38,687 nucleotides of DNA from Paenibacillaceae bacterium (GCA_029256065.1 JAQSYT010000007.1:1-38687); one strand, 5' to 3'; shown: positions 1 through 9,094, counted from the first letter of the stretch. Made by a program: numbers and translations. The notes: a model not told the origin generated them from the letters alone.

Positions 1-417
1 CTGGAGGGTCTTGCCATCGCCGATGCCGAGCGGGCCAAGGGTACGGCCGAAGCAGAGGTCATTCGGCTGCGGGGTCTTGCAGAAGCGGAGGCCAAGGAGA
101 AGCTGGCCGATGCCTTCCAGAAGTTCGGCGAGGCGGCCGTGCTGGATATTGTCGTGAAGATGCTGCCGGAGCTGGCAGGCAAGATAGCCGACCCCATCCG
201 CTCCATCGATCAGCTGACTGTTGTGGATACAGGCAAGGGAGAGGGTGCGGCCCGGGTCAGCAATTATGTCACCGAGCTGATGGCTACTGCCCCCAAGATG
301 CTGAAGGAAGTATCGGGGCTTGACCTGAACCAGCTGATTCAGGGGCTGACTGCCCCAAAAGCACAAGCACCGGCTAAACCACTGCCGGTTCAAGGAACTC
401 CTGCTGCCGGGGAATAA
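1..417 (+). CDS. floT: Flotillin family protein (C-terminal part, truncated by window start)
   Basis: Frame 1 is open from base 1: LEGLAIADAERAKGTAEAEVIRLRGLAEAEAKEKLADAFQKFGEAAVLDIVVKMLPELAGKIADPI, typical Ala/Glu-rich flotillin C-terminus; stop at 415-417. Confidence 0.88.
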   Translation: MEGLAIADAERAKGTAEAEVIRLRGLAEAEAKEKLADAFQKFGEAAVLDIVVKMLPELAGKIADPIRSIDQLTVVDTGKGEGAARVSNYVTELMATAPKMLKEVSGLDLNQLIQGLTAPKAQAPAKPLPVQGTPAAGE

Positions 418-429
418 CAGGCCGCTTCA

Positions 430-488
430 GCGCTCCTCCGGCTTTCACCCTCCTCTGACGGAGGAAGAAGGCTGGAGGAGCGTTTTAT
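430..488 (+). terminator. Rho-independent terminator after the flotillin gene
   Basis: CGCTCCTCCGGC...GGCTGGAGGAGCG followed by TTTTATT. Confidence 0.65.
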
Positions 489-1153
489 TATGCTTTGGCA
501 GCCAAACCGGGAAGCTCTGCCGAAGGATAGACGCGGATACCGGCCTCTCCCTGCTTCACGGCACCTCTCATGGCGGCAGCTACCACATCCGCCTCTACAG
601 GCTTATATTTGCGGAAGGGACCGGAGTAAAGGAAGGGCATAGTCCGGCTGATGGCTGCTGCTGCCTGTTCACCGGGGCGGTTCTCGGTCCTTTGTCCCGT
701 CAGGAGAGAGGGGCGGAGAATATACAGGGCCGGAAGGCCTAGTTCTCCCAGCCTGCGTTCCATTTCCCCTTTGACCCGGGTATAAAAGAAAGGGGAGCCT
801 TCATCAGCGCCCAAGGAGGAAATAATGGCGAAGGCGCGGGTGCCGGATTGTTTGGCAAGCCGGCCGGCGGTTAGCGGATATTCCAAATCCACCCGGCGGA
901 ACGCCTCTTTGGTCCCGGCTATTTTGATGGTGGTGCCGAGGCAGCAGAATACTGCATCAGCTGAGAACACATGGCTGTGCTCCTCCAGCTTGTCCCAATC
1001 GACGGTCACCTCTTCCACTCCAGGGTGGGGCGCAGGCAGCGGCCGGCGGACTAATGCCGTTACCCTGCCGTAGTCCGGGTCCTCCGCCAGCTGGCGCACC
1101 AGCTGGGTTCCCACCATTCCGGTTGCGCCTAATATCAACGCATGCTTTTTCAT
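488..1153 (-). CDS. NAD(P)H-binding oxidoreductase, atypical SDR / HTATIP2-like
   Basis: N-terminal Rossmann motif ALILGATGMVGTQLVRQL, followed by an SDR-like core with FAIISSLGAD and YTRVKGEMERRL. Confidence 0.85.
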   Translation of the reverse strand: MKKHALILGATGMVGTQLVRQLAEDPDYGRVTALVRRPLPAPHPGVEEVTVDWDKLEEHSHVFSADAVFCCLGTTIKIAGTKEAFRRVDLEYPLTAGRLAKQSGTRAFAIISSLGADEGSPFFYTRVKGEMERRLGELGLPALYILRPSLLTGQRTENRPGEQAAAAISRTMPFLYSGPFRKYKPVEADVVAAAMRGAVKQGEAGIRVYPSAELPGLAAKA

Positions 1154-1487
1154 GCTTTTCGCTCCTTTATGGAAGAATTAGATATACCATTATCATAGCT
1201 GAAAGTCTGATGTATGGACAGGCTGAAAGAGACCGTCCTTACATGAAATCCCCTCCTTGGGGGAAAACCAACGGGTAAGGAGCTGTCAGAAAATAGGCAC
1301 CCTAATTTGTTGGCGGCTTCTCCATGGTTTGGGAACTTTGTCGGAAAATTGACGATTTTTATTTCGCAACAGCCTCCAGAGGGATATTTCAATTACAAAT
1401 AAAAATGTCATATCCAGCACAATCATTTTCAGGTATGATAGGGGCAGAAAGACATAATTCTACAAAATTCTGCCTAAAAAAGGGACT

Positions 1488-3353
1488 ATGGAAATGAAAA
1501 AAGGGCAACCAATCCTATTGCTTCTTGTAAGCCTGATCGTTTTGTCCATAATCGCCCCGTTAGCCGTACAATATAAAGACGATAACCAGACTCCTGCTAT
1601 CCGGCGGGCTAAAACCCAGGGTTCAGCATTTGAGCTGGCTGAGTGGGAGTATGCCTGGAGTGAATATAGCCCTTCCGCAAACGATAATATGCCCGATGAG
1701 GGCAGCTGGGAGAAAACGGCCCGTCTGATCAATCCCCCCGGCAGGGAAGGCAGACAGATTCTCTGGATGCGGACAAGACTGCCCCAGAATGCGGGCTACG
1801 ACCCTACTGTTTTGGTGCAAGCCAGCCAGCTGTTTGAGGTCTATTTGGACGGGGAGCTGCTGTTCCGTCATGGCGAAATGCAGGGGGCGCATCCACGCTA
1901 CATTGGGACTCCGCCAAGAATGATTTCCTTGCCTGACGATGCTCCCGGCAAGCTCTTATCCGTCCGGATTTATTCCACCGGCAAGGATATCGGGCTTTTG
2001 CAGACGCCGCTTCTGGCTTCGGAATCGGACTTAACCTTATCCTTCATCAAAAAACAGGGTGTCCGGTTTATCCTGGGCAGCTTCTATATCATGATCGGCT
2101 TGATCTCCTGCCTGGCAGGCCTGCGGATCCGCCAGAGCTATCTGTTATCCTTTGCCTGCTTTGCCGGGGCATTCGGACTCTATACCTTATCCCGGACCAT
2201 GCTGGTTTACACCCTGATAGACTCACCCGAATTTTGGATGGTCTTCGAGCTGGCTTTCCTGGTGCTGTCTGTAACGGCTGTTTTGAGATTTACGGAACAG
2301 CTGTTCCCGGAGTCGGGAGGCATCAAATTCCGGCTAAGCAGAATCCACCTCTTCAGCGGGGCCATTGGACTCCCGTTTGTGTCCCTCCACTTTATGAGGG
2401 GTGCGGTTTTTCTGCTGCTTTATCAGATTCTGCTGTTGGTGAGCATTATCATCACAGTGGTCCGCATCGGCCGGATCGCCTGGAAGAATGACAAGGATGC
2501 AGGACAGGTGCTGGCCGGGCTGGCAATATTCTGCGCTTTCGGTGCAGGAGATATTATCAGACAGATGCTGATGCTGGAAAGCCCCTTTCCGGAGTTTTCC
2601 TATTGGGGAGGACTTGCCTTCTTGACCAGTCTCATCGTAGTTATTCTGCGGAGAATCCACAGCATCCTATTCCAGCTGTCCAACACCGAGAAGCTGTCGG
2701 TTGCAGGCCAAATGGCGGCGGGCGTGGTGCATGAAATCCGCAACCCGGTAACCGTGATTTCCGGCTATCTCCAGCTGATGAAGAAGGGTACCCAAATCAA
2801 TCACGCTCCGATGATTGATTTGATGTTAGGCGAGGTGAACCGGATCAATCTGCTGGTGAATGAGTTTCTGTTCCTGGCGCGGCCGTCCGGACCCAAGTTT
2901 GCCCTGAAGTCCATTTGCGGTATTATCGGCGATAATTTACGTTTGTTTGAAGCCCAGGCGACGGGAGCCGGAGTAGAGCTGGAATTCCGCTGTCCCCCCA
3001 ATGTGCCGCTGATTTCCTGTGACGAGAACCAAATCAAGCAGGTATTGGTCAATGTAATCAAGAATGGCCTGGAGTCCATGACCGAAGATGGAGGAAAGCT
3101 TACTGTTGAGGTGGAAAGCGCCCCGCCGTATATCCGCCTGCAGATTACCGATACGGGCTGCGGAATCGAAAGCCAGGATCTGAAAATGATTGGGGAGCCC
3201 TTTTTTACCACCAAGGAAAGCGGCAACGGACTGGGCATTATGATCTGCCGCCGGATTGTGGACAACCATAAGGGAACCTTTCACATTCAAAGCCAGCCAG
3301 GTCAAGGGACTACTGTAGAAATCATTCTTCCCTTTGATCCACAAACCACTTGA
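1488..3353 (+). CDS. Membrane sensor histidine kinase with 7TMR-DISM-like sensor region
   Basis: N-terminal TM, extracytoplasmic jelly-roll-like region, multi-TM block, HisKA H-box (AAGVVHEIRNPVTVISGYLQLM) and HATPase_c (DTGCGIESQDL, GNGLGIMICRRIVDNHKG). Confidence 0.85.
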   Translation: MEMKKGQPILLLLVSLIVLSIIAPLAVQYKDDNQTPAIRRAKTQGSAFELAEWEYAWSEYSPSANDNMPDEGSWEKTARLINPPGREGRQILWMRTRLPQNAGYDPTVLVQASQLFEVYLDGELLFRHGEMQGAHPRYIGTPPRMISLPDDAPGKLLSVRIYSTGKDIGLLQTPLLASESDLTLSFIKKQGVRFILGSFYIMIGLISCLAGLRIRQSYLLSFACFAGAFGLYTLSRTMLVYTLIDSPEFWMVFELAFLVLSVTAVLRFTEQLFPESGGIKFRLSRIHLFSGAIGLPFVSLHFMRGAVFLLLYQILLLVSIIITVVRIGRIAWKNDKDAGQVLAGLAIFCAFGAGDIIRQMLMLESPFPEFSYWGGLAFLTSLIVVILRRIHSILFQLSNTEKLSVAGQMAAGVVHEIRNPVTVISGYLQLMKKGTQINHAPMIDLMLGEVNRINLLVNEFLFLARPSGPKFALKSICGIIGDNLRLFEAQATGAGVELEFRCPPNVPLISCDENQIKQVLVNVIKNGLESMTEDGGKLTVEVESAPPYIRLQITDTGCGIESQDLKMIGEPFFTTKESGNGLGIMICRRIVDNHKGTFHIQSQPGQGTTVEIILPFDPQTT

Positions 3354-3378
3354 TTTCATGGGGCAATGTGCATATAAT
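3350..3378 (+). promoter_or_regulatory. Putative sigma-A promoter of the tetR gene
   Basis: TTGATT (3350-3355), 17-bp spacer, TATAAT (3373-3378); overlaps the 3' end of the upstream kinase gene. Confidence 0.6.
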
Positions 3379-3391
3379 GAAAATGACCGGT

Positions 3392-3414
3392 TGACCAAAA
3401 TTGAATTATAGTCA
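3392..3414. promoter_or_regulatory. Putative TetR operator 1
   Basis: TGACCAAAATTGAATTATAGTCA, 23-bp near-palindrome; matches the element at 4067-4089 in the opposite orientation. Confidence 0.65.
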
Positions 3415-3441
3415 TTTTTTCGGGGGGAGGAGAGAATCGCA

Positions 3442-4017
3442 ATGGCGGCTGACCGCAAGAAGTGGATTCTTGAGGCTGCGTCCAAATCTTTTGCCCTGTT
3501 CGGTTACAAGGCTACGACGATGGAGCAGGTGGCTAAGATCGCGGGGGTCGGCAAGGGCACGATATATACGTTTTTTTCTACGAAGGAAGAGCTGTTTGAC
3601 GCTATCATGATGGACGTGATCCAGGAAATGAAGTGGATTGCCGACCAGGTGATCCAGGAAGAGCTTACCTTTATCAAAAAGCTGGAGCGGGTGCTGGAGG
3701 AATTCTACAGGTTCCGCAGCAACCACGAACTGCTGATCCGGCTTTCCCACGAAATCAGCGAGATGGGAACCGCCAAGGCTCAGGAAGGGATGAAATCGCT
3801 GGAGGGAGCCATTCTGGGTTTCCTCGAGAAGAACGTCCGAACCGCTATGGAGCAGGGAGAAATCAGGCCTTGTGATCCGCAGGTCGCGGCGTTCGTCATC
3901 CTGAAGATGTATGTGTCCTTTGTGTATGATTGGGACCGGACCCACGGCCCGCTGACGAAGGATCAAATTTCGGAGTTTTTCCATGTTTACTTGTTTGAAG
4001 GATTGGCCGTCCGCTAG
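3442..4017 (+). CDS. TetR/AcrR family transcriptional regulator
   Basis: N-terminal HTH: RKKWILEAASKSFALFGYKATTMEQVAKIAGVGKGTIYTFFSTKEELFDAIM. Gene is followed by a YhgE/Pip gene. Confidence 0.93.
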   Translation: MAADRKKWILEAASKSFALFGYKATTMEQVAKIAGVGKGTIYTFFSTKEELFDAIMMDVIQEMKWIADQVIQEELTFIKKLERVLEEFYRFRSNHELLIRLSHEISEMGTAKAQEGMKSLEGAILGFLEKNVRTAMEQGEIRPCDPQVAAFVILKMYVSFVYDWDRTHGPLTKDQISEFFHVYLFEGLAVR

Positions 4018-4066
4018 GGTCTGTTTAAAAAGACACCCTCAAACGGCTTTATTTTTCGGATAAAAA

Positions 4067-4089
4067 TGACTAATTGAACAAATTGGTCA
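4067..4089. promoter_or_regulatory. Putative TetR operator 2
   Basis: TGACTAATTGAACAAATTGGTCA, 23-bp near-palindrome upstream of the YhgE/Pip gene. Confidence 0.65.
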
Positions 4090-4135
4090 ACCCTATATTT
4101 TATAAAAAGAGAGTTTTTTAAAAGGAGTGAACCAT

Positions 4136-6163
4136 ATGAGCAAAAGCTTCCGCCAGTTCTCTCATGAGCTGGTCTCTATTGCCAAGGATAAAAAGGTTCT
4201 GATTTCAGTGAGCGCCGTTGCGCTGGTGCCGCTTCTGTACAGCTTCATGTTCCTGTGGACCTTCTGGGATCCTTACGCCAAAATGGATGTGCTTCCCGTC
4301 GCAGTAGTCAATATGGACAAAGGCGCCGCCTTCGAGGGCAAGCAGCTGTCCATCGGGGACCAGTTCGTGGAGAAGCTGAAGAGCAATCCGGCCTTCGGCT
4401 GGGATTTCATTTCCCAGGATGAGGCGGAGAAGGGATTGAAGGACCATAAATATTACATGGCCATCGAAATCCCGGAGAATTTCTCGCAAAAAGCTACTGA
4501 GGTGCTGGGTGCCGATCCGCAGCCTGCCACCTTCCGTTATATCCCTAACGAAAGCAGCAACTTCCTGGCTGCCCAAATCGGCAAAACCGCCGTGGAGCGT
4601 ATGAAGGGTGAATTGTCTGCCGAATTGACCAAAACGTATACCGAAACCCTGTTTGCCAGTGTGGGCAAACTATCCGAAGGCCTGGCGCAAGCGGCCGACG
4701 GGGCCTCCAAGCTCTCCGCAGGCACAGGCAGTGTGGCTTCAGGCCTGGAGCAGCTGGATGAAAGCCTGGGCAAGCTGACCGCCGGAGCCCAGCCTCTGGA
4801 ATCCGGTGCCGTGCAGCTTTATACCGGTGCAACCAAGCTGAATGATGGTCTGACCCAGCTGCAAAAGGGCGCTTCTACCGTAAGCGGCGGCATGGAGCAA
4901 TTGGCTGCCGGCCATCAGGCTATTGTACAGGGCGCAGCCCAATCCCAGGAAGGCGCCGCCCAGCTGAACGGCGGACTTACTGCTTCCTCTGCCGGTTTGG
5001 ACCAATTGAAAACCGGTGCAGCCGGATTGTCCGCGGGTCTCGAGCAGCTGGCAGCAGCTATGCCGCAGCTGGCAGAGAATCCTTCCTTCGCCAAGCTGGT
5101 GGAGGCGGGCAAGCAAGTAGCGGCAGGCGCCGATTCCGCCGCCACTGCCCAGAAGCAATTGGCAGCAGGAGCCGGACAGCTGGCTGAGGGGCAAAAAACC
5201 TTGAATGCCGGTATCGCCACCTTTGATGCGAAGCTGAATGAGGCTGCGGCCGGCAGCAAGTCTGTGGCCGACGGCGCAAGCCAGCTGGCGCCAGGAAGCG
5301 CCCAGCTGAAGGCGGGTCTGGCGCAAATCGAAAACGGCATCGGCCAGCTGGCCAACGGTACCGTGCAATTGAACGAAGGCTCCAAGAAGCTGACTGACGG
5401 CGCACAAACCGTAGCCGGCGGTACAGGAGAGCTTTCCGGCAAGCTGAAGGATGCTTCGGTGCAAACCTCGTCTATTAACGGCAATGATAAGCTGTATACT
5501 GCCTTCTCCCAGCCGGTGGCTTTTGAAGAACAGAAGATGGCGGAGGTGCCCAACTACGGCACCGGCTTCGCCCCTTATTTCATGAGCCTGGGCCTGTTCG
5601 TGGGTGCGCTTCTGCTCACCATCGTGTTCCCGGTGAAGGAGCCTGCTGTCCGTCCCCGCTCCGGTGCAAGCTGGTACTTCGGCAAGCTGGGCACTATGCT
5701 GTTCATCGGTTTGATTCAAGCGCTGGTGATGGCCGTGGTGATCAAATGGGGCTTGGGCCTGACACTCCAGAATATGCCGCTTTACTTCGTGCTTACCGTG
5801 CTGACCAGCTGGACCTTTATGATCATGATTCAAATGCTGGTGTCCATGTTCGCCAATCCCGGCCGGTTCGTGGCCATTGTCATCCTGATTCTCCAGCTGA
5901 CCACCTGCGCAGGAACCTTCCCGGTAGAGCTGATTCCCGGACCGCTGCAAGTGATCAACAAATGGCTGCCTATGACCTACTCCGTCCAAGGCTACAAGGC
6001 GGTAATCTCCAGCGGCGAAATGAGCGACTTCAACCAAAGTGCTCTGCTGCTGCTGGTCTACATGGCGGTTATGGCTGCCATCACGTTGACCTATTACATC
6101 ATTCACTTCCGCAAGCAGCAATCCGCCGCTTCCACACAAATGGAGGATGCGATTGCCATGTAA
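4136..6163 (+). CDS. YhgE/Pip domain-containing membrane protein
   Basis: N-terminal TM and YhgE motif (LVPLLYSFMFLWTFWDPYAKMDVLPVAVVNMDKGA), long heptad-like x-G-x2-L region, C-terminal multi-TM ABC-2-like part. ATG at 4136 has AAAGGAGTG upstream; the ORF track starts at 4127. Confidence 0.9.
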   Translation: MSKSFRQFSHELVSIAKDKKVLISVSAVALVPLLYSFMFLWTFWDPYAKMDVLPVAVVNMDKGAAFEGKQLSIGDQFVEKLKSNPAFGWDFISQDEAEKGLKDHKYYMAIEIPENFSQKATEVLGADPQPATFRYIPNESSNFLAAQIGKTAVERMKGELSAELTKTYTETLFASVGKLSEGLAQAADGASKLSAGTGSVASGLEQLDESLGKLTAGAQPLESGAVQLYTGATKLNDGLTQLQKGASTVSGGMEQLAAGHQAIVQGAAQSQEGAAQLNGGLTASSAGLDQLKTGAAGLSAGLEQLAAAMPQLAENPSFAKLVEAGKQVAAGADSAATAQKQLAAGAGQLAEGQKTLNAGIATFDAKLNEAAAGSKSVADGASQLAPGSAQLKAGLAQIENGIGQLANGTVQLNEGSKKLTDGAQTVAGGTGELSGKLKDASVQTSSINGNDKLYTAFSQPVAFEEQKMAEVPNYGTGFAPYFMSLGLFVGALLLTIVFPVKEPAVRPRSGASWYFGKLGTMLFIGLIQALVMAVVIKWGLGLTLQNMPLYFVLTVLTSWTFMIMIQMLVSMFANPGRFVAIVILILQLTTCAGTFPVELIPGPLQVINKWLPMTYSVQGYKAVISSGEMSDFNQSALLLLVYMAVMAAITLTYYIIHFRKQQSAASTQMEDAIAM

Positions 6164-6196
6164 GGAGCTGCGGGGATATTAATACCCGCTATAGCA

Positions 6197-6235
6197 CAAG
6201 AAACCCGCCAGGAGAATGTCCTGGCGGGTTTCTTG
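6197..6235 (+). terminator. Rho-independent terminator after the YhgE/Pip gene
   Basis: CAAGAAACCCGCCAGGA-GAATG-TCCTGGCGGGTTTCTTG. Confidence 0.85.
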
Positions 6236-6304
6236 TTGGCGGCAAGTATCGCGGCATTTATGCGGCACGAACCTTTACATGCGAGATCGTATTGGAAGAG
6301 TGGA

Positions 6305-6500
6305 TAAGCTTTCGCGGACCGTGGTTCCGTTAATTCGTGGAAAGCCGCACTTTTTTAATTTTCACGGACAGAGGATCCGTAATGAGCTGAAAAATAGCTG
6401 CTTTAGACGTTTTCTCGGAGCAATAGCGGATCGTGTGTCCTCGAAACTCTCAAAAGTGCGAAATACCGCAAAATAACAGATCATGTGTCCGGTTAGCCCA
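6305..6500. repeat. Intergenic repeat cluster A: four ~50-bp units, two per orientation
   Basis: Cores at 6311, 6361 (one orientation) and 6422, 6472 (opposite): TTTCGCGGACCGTGGTTCCGTTAATT, TTTCACGGACAGAGGATCCGTAATG, TTTCGAGGACACACGATCCGCTATTG(rc), AACCGGACACATGATCTGTTATTT(rc). Confidence 0.7.
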
Positions 6501-6518
6501 GCAGCACTGCCCACATTG

Positions 6519-7724
6519 CTAGCGGCTGACGCTGTGGCGGCGCAATATCCGTTTGCTTACGGGTATATTCTCCGGGCTGACTCTCGCGGCAGCCTCCAGA
6601 ATCTCGCGCACGGCGCCTTCTGCGGAGTCCTTGTGGCTGTAGAGCCGCGCACAGGACTTCATTTGCGCCAGCAGCGCAGGATGGGTCAAGAGACGGGAGA
6701 GCTGAGCCGTGAACTCCTCCGGGCCTTTGGCCTGGAGGGCTGCACCGATACCCGTTAGGTAAGCGGCGTTGTCAAGCTCCTGGCCGGGCAGGGGCTTGTA
6801 CAACAGCATCGGCAGGCCGGAGGCCAAAGCTTCCGAGCTGGTGAGGCCGCCGGGTTTGGTAACCAGCAGGTCCGAAGCGGCCATCAGCTCCGGAATGTTG
6901 TCCACATACCCGGTGAGCTGAACCGGGTGGGGGTACTCCTCCAATTCCCGGGCCAGCTTGGCCTTCAGCTTATCATTGCGCCCGCAGACGATGATTACCT
7001 GGAGGGGCAGCGCCAGCAGGCCGGGGTCCTGAAGCAGCCGGGCCCAGTCTCCCCCGATAAGCCCGCCGCCGCCTCCCATGATCATCACGGTAGGCAGATC
7101 CGGTTTCAGGCCAAGCGCTGTGCGGATAGCTCTGCGGTCATAGGAAGAATGGAAGGCCGACCGGATGGGGATGCCCGTCACAGCAATTTTCCGGTCGGGG
7201 ATAGACCATTCCAGAAGCAGCCGGCGGACATGCTCGGAGCCGACAATATACCGGTCGGTGGCGGGGTGGAGCCAATAGCTGTGGGATGTATGATCGGTCA
7301 TAACGGTGGCTGTCATCACCTTGATCCGGCCCCTGCTCTTCAGCCGCGCCACGGCGGCGGAGGCGGCGGGGAAGGTGCTGATTATGGCAACGGGGGTTAT
7401 CTCTGCCACCAGCCGGACGATCCGCCTCGTGCTGCACAGGGGCAGGCGGTTAAGACAACGTGAGAGAAGACTGTCCCGTTGGGTACGGCGGAACAAAAAG
7501 CCGTAAAGCCAGGGCAGCCTGGTGATCCATATATAAAAACTCCATTGGGCCAGACGGTGAAGGAGCGGATGGGTGCCGTCCATCACATCCACTACCCGGA
7601 TGCGGGCGCCGGGATAGAGTTCTGCGGCAGCCTCTGCAATGGCGTGGGCCGCCTGGCGGTGACCGTCTCCCAGATTGCCCGTCAGGACAAGGATGGAGGG
7701 GATGTGGTCGGCGGAATATCTCAT
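6519..7724 (-). CDS. UgtP/MGDG-synthase-like glycosyltransferase
   Basis: ILVLTGNLGDGHRQAAHAIAEAA N-terminus and GGGLIGGDWARLL, TGYVDNIPELMAASDLLVTKPGGLTSSEALASGLPMLLYKPLPGQELDNA. Confidence 0.88.
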   Translation of the reverse strand: MRYSADHIPSILVLTGNLGDGHRQAAHAIAEAAAELYPGARIRVVDVMDGTHPLLHRLAQWSFYIWITRLPWLYGFLFRRTQRDSLLSRCLNRLPLCSTRRIVRLVAEITPVAIISTFPAASAAVARLKSRGRIKVMTATVMTDHTSHSYWLHPATDRYIVGSEHVRRLLLEWSIPDRKIAVTGIPIRSAFHSSYDRRAIRTALGLKPDLPTVMIMGGGGGLIGGDWARLLQDPGLLALPLQVIIVCGRNDKLKAKLARELEEYPHPVQLTGYVDNIPELMAASDLLVTKPGGLTSSEALASGLPMLLYKPLPGQELDNAAYLTGIGAALQAKGPEEFTAQLSRLLTHPALLAQMKSCARLYSHKDSAEGAVREILEAAARVSPENIPVSKRILRRHSVSR

Positions 7725-7938
7725 TTCCTGTTCACCTCATTAGGGCCTGAAGCGCTAAGCTTGGGCCTCTCGTTCTTCCATATTAGCACTTTGCCCGGAA
7801 CAGAGCAAAAACCATTCCCAAAAAGTGAAGTGTGAGCCCGGCGGGTTTCATGATACTATTGGAGCAAGACAGGCTCGACGGATGGTTATGCGGACATTTA
7901 TAAGTGGTCCGTTGGGGATGACAAAGGAGGCGTGAAGG

Positions 7939-8922
7939 TTGGAGAAGATCATTCGTTGGGGAATTATCGGGTGCGGAGACGTGACGGAGGTAAAAAGCGG
8001 CCCGGCGCTGCAGAAGGCGCAGGGGTCCCGGCTTACTGCCGTAATGAGAAGAAATGCGGCGTTGGCGGAGGACTATGCCCGGCGGCATGGAGTGCCCCGC
8101 TGGTACGGATCGGCGGATGAGCTGATTGCCGATCCGGAGGTGGATGCGGTATATGTGGCTACCCCACCCTCCTCCCATAAGGAATATGCCCTTGCTGCCG
8201 CCCGTGCCGGGAAGCCTGTGTACGTGGAGAAGCCGATGGCCATGAATACGGCGGAATGCACCGCCATGATGGAGGCTTGCGGGGAGGCGGGAGTTCCCCT
8301 TTATGTGGCTTTTTACCGCCGCGGGCTGCCAAGATTCCAACAAGTGAAGAAATGGCTGGACGAGGGAGCTATCGGCGATCTCCGGTTTGTGCGGACCGTA
8401 CATATGGCCAAACCCTTGGCACAGACGGGAGAAGAGGTGTGGCGGGTGAATCCGGCTATTTCCGGAGGCGGGCTGTTTCTGGATGTGGGCAGCCATACAC
8501 TGGATCTGCTGGATTATCTCCTGGGGCCGATTCGTGATGTGAACGGCCGCGCCTCCAATACGGGCAGCCCTTATTCCGCCGAGGATACGGTATCGGGAGA
8601 ATATGTCTTCGAATCCGGGGTGCAGGGGACAGGGATCTGGTGCTTCAACGGGTATGCGGATGAGGAATACAATGAAATCGTCGGGTCCAAGGGCAGCATC
8701 CGGTTTTCCACCTTTGAGGAAAAGCCTGTGGTGCTGCGGACTGCGGATCAGGAGCAGAAGGTTAGCCTGGCACACCCGCCCCATGTGCAGCAGCCGCTGA
8801 TTCAAACCGTTGTGGACGAGCTTCTGGGCCGGGGATGCGCATTAAGCACCGGGGAAACGGCCATCCGCACCAGCCGGGTGGCGGAGATGATGACCAGAGC
8901 CTATTATGCGGGAGAGAGATAG
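7939..8922 (+). CDS. Gfo/Idh/MocA family oxidoreductase
   Basis: WGIIGCGDVTEVKSGPALQKA Rossmann motif, VYVATPPSSHKEYALAAARAGKPVYVEKPMAM; TTG start with AAAGGAGG upstream. Confidence 0.92.
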   Translation: MEKIIRWGIIGCGDVTEVKSGPALQKAQGSRLTAVMRRNAALAEDYARRHGVPRWYGSADELIADPEVDAVYVATPPSSHKEYALAAARAGKPVYVEKPMAMNTAECTAMMEACGEAGVPLYVAFYRRGLPRFQQVKKWLDEGAIGDLRFVRTVHMAKPLAQTGEEVWRVNPAISGGGLFLDVGSHTLDLLDYLLGPIRDVNGRASNTGSPYSAEDTVSGEYVFESGVQGTGIWCFNGYADEEYNEIVGSKGSIRFSTFEEKPVVLRTADQEQKVSLAHPPHVQQPLIQTVVDELLGRGCALSTGETAIRTSRVAEMMTRAYYAGER

Positions 8923-8926
8923 GGGA

Positions 8927-9094
8927 TCAGGCTTTTGTCCGCCGTTTTAATCCGAACCAGATCAAGACCGGACCCAGCGCCGGTCTTTTTGCGCTGCTGC
9001 TTGCTTTGCAGGTGAGAAGCCACCGGCAGTTATCCCGGAGCCGGCCTTCCTCTTCCGCCATCCATTTTTCCATCTGATAAATATTGGGTTCCAT
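8927..9094 (-). CDS. Putative 55-aa small protein
   Basis: MEPNIYQMEKWMAEEEGRLRDNCRWLLTCKASSSAKRPALGPVLIWFGLKRRTKA; reverse-strand AAAAAGGAAGTGTATCAC-ATG gives a well-placed SD. ORF track reports a longer start at 9253. Confidence 0.5.
   Translation of the reverse strand: MEPNIYQMEKWMAEEEGRLRDNCRWLLTCKASSSAKRPALGPVLIWFGLKRRTKA
8964..8990 (+). terminator. Rho-independent terminator after the Gfo/Idh/MocA gene
   Basis: AAGACCGG-ACCCAGCG-CCGGTCTTTTT. Confidence 0.75.

Noticed and set aside
1150-1392. 80-aa minus-strand ORF upstream of the oxidoreductase
   Set aside because: No convincing RBS or domain; AT-rich intergenic composition.
4739-6139. 466-aa minus-strand ORF antisense to the YhgE/Pip gene
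   Set aside because: Arises from the repetitive heptad region of the real gene; low-complexity product.
5746-6333. 195-aa plus-strand ORF overlapping the 3' end of the YhgE/Pip gene
   Set aside because: Alternative frame of a certain gene, running through its terminator.
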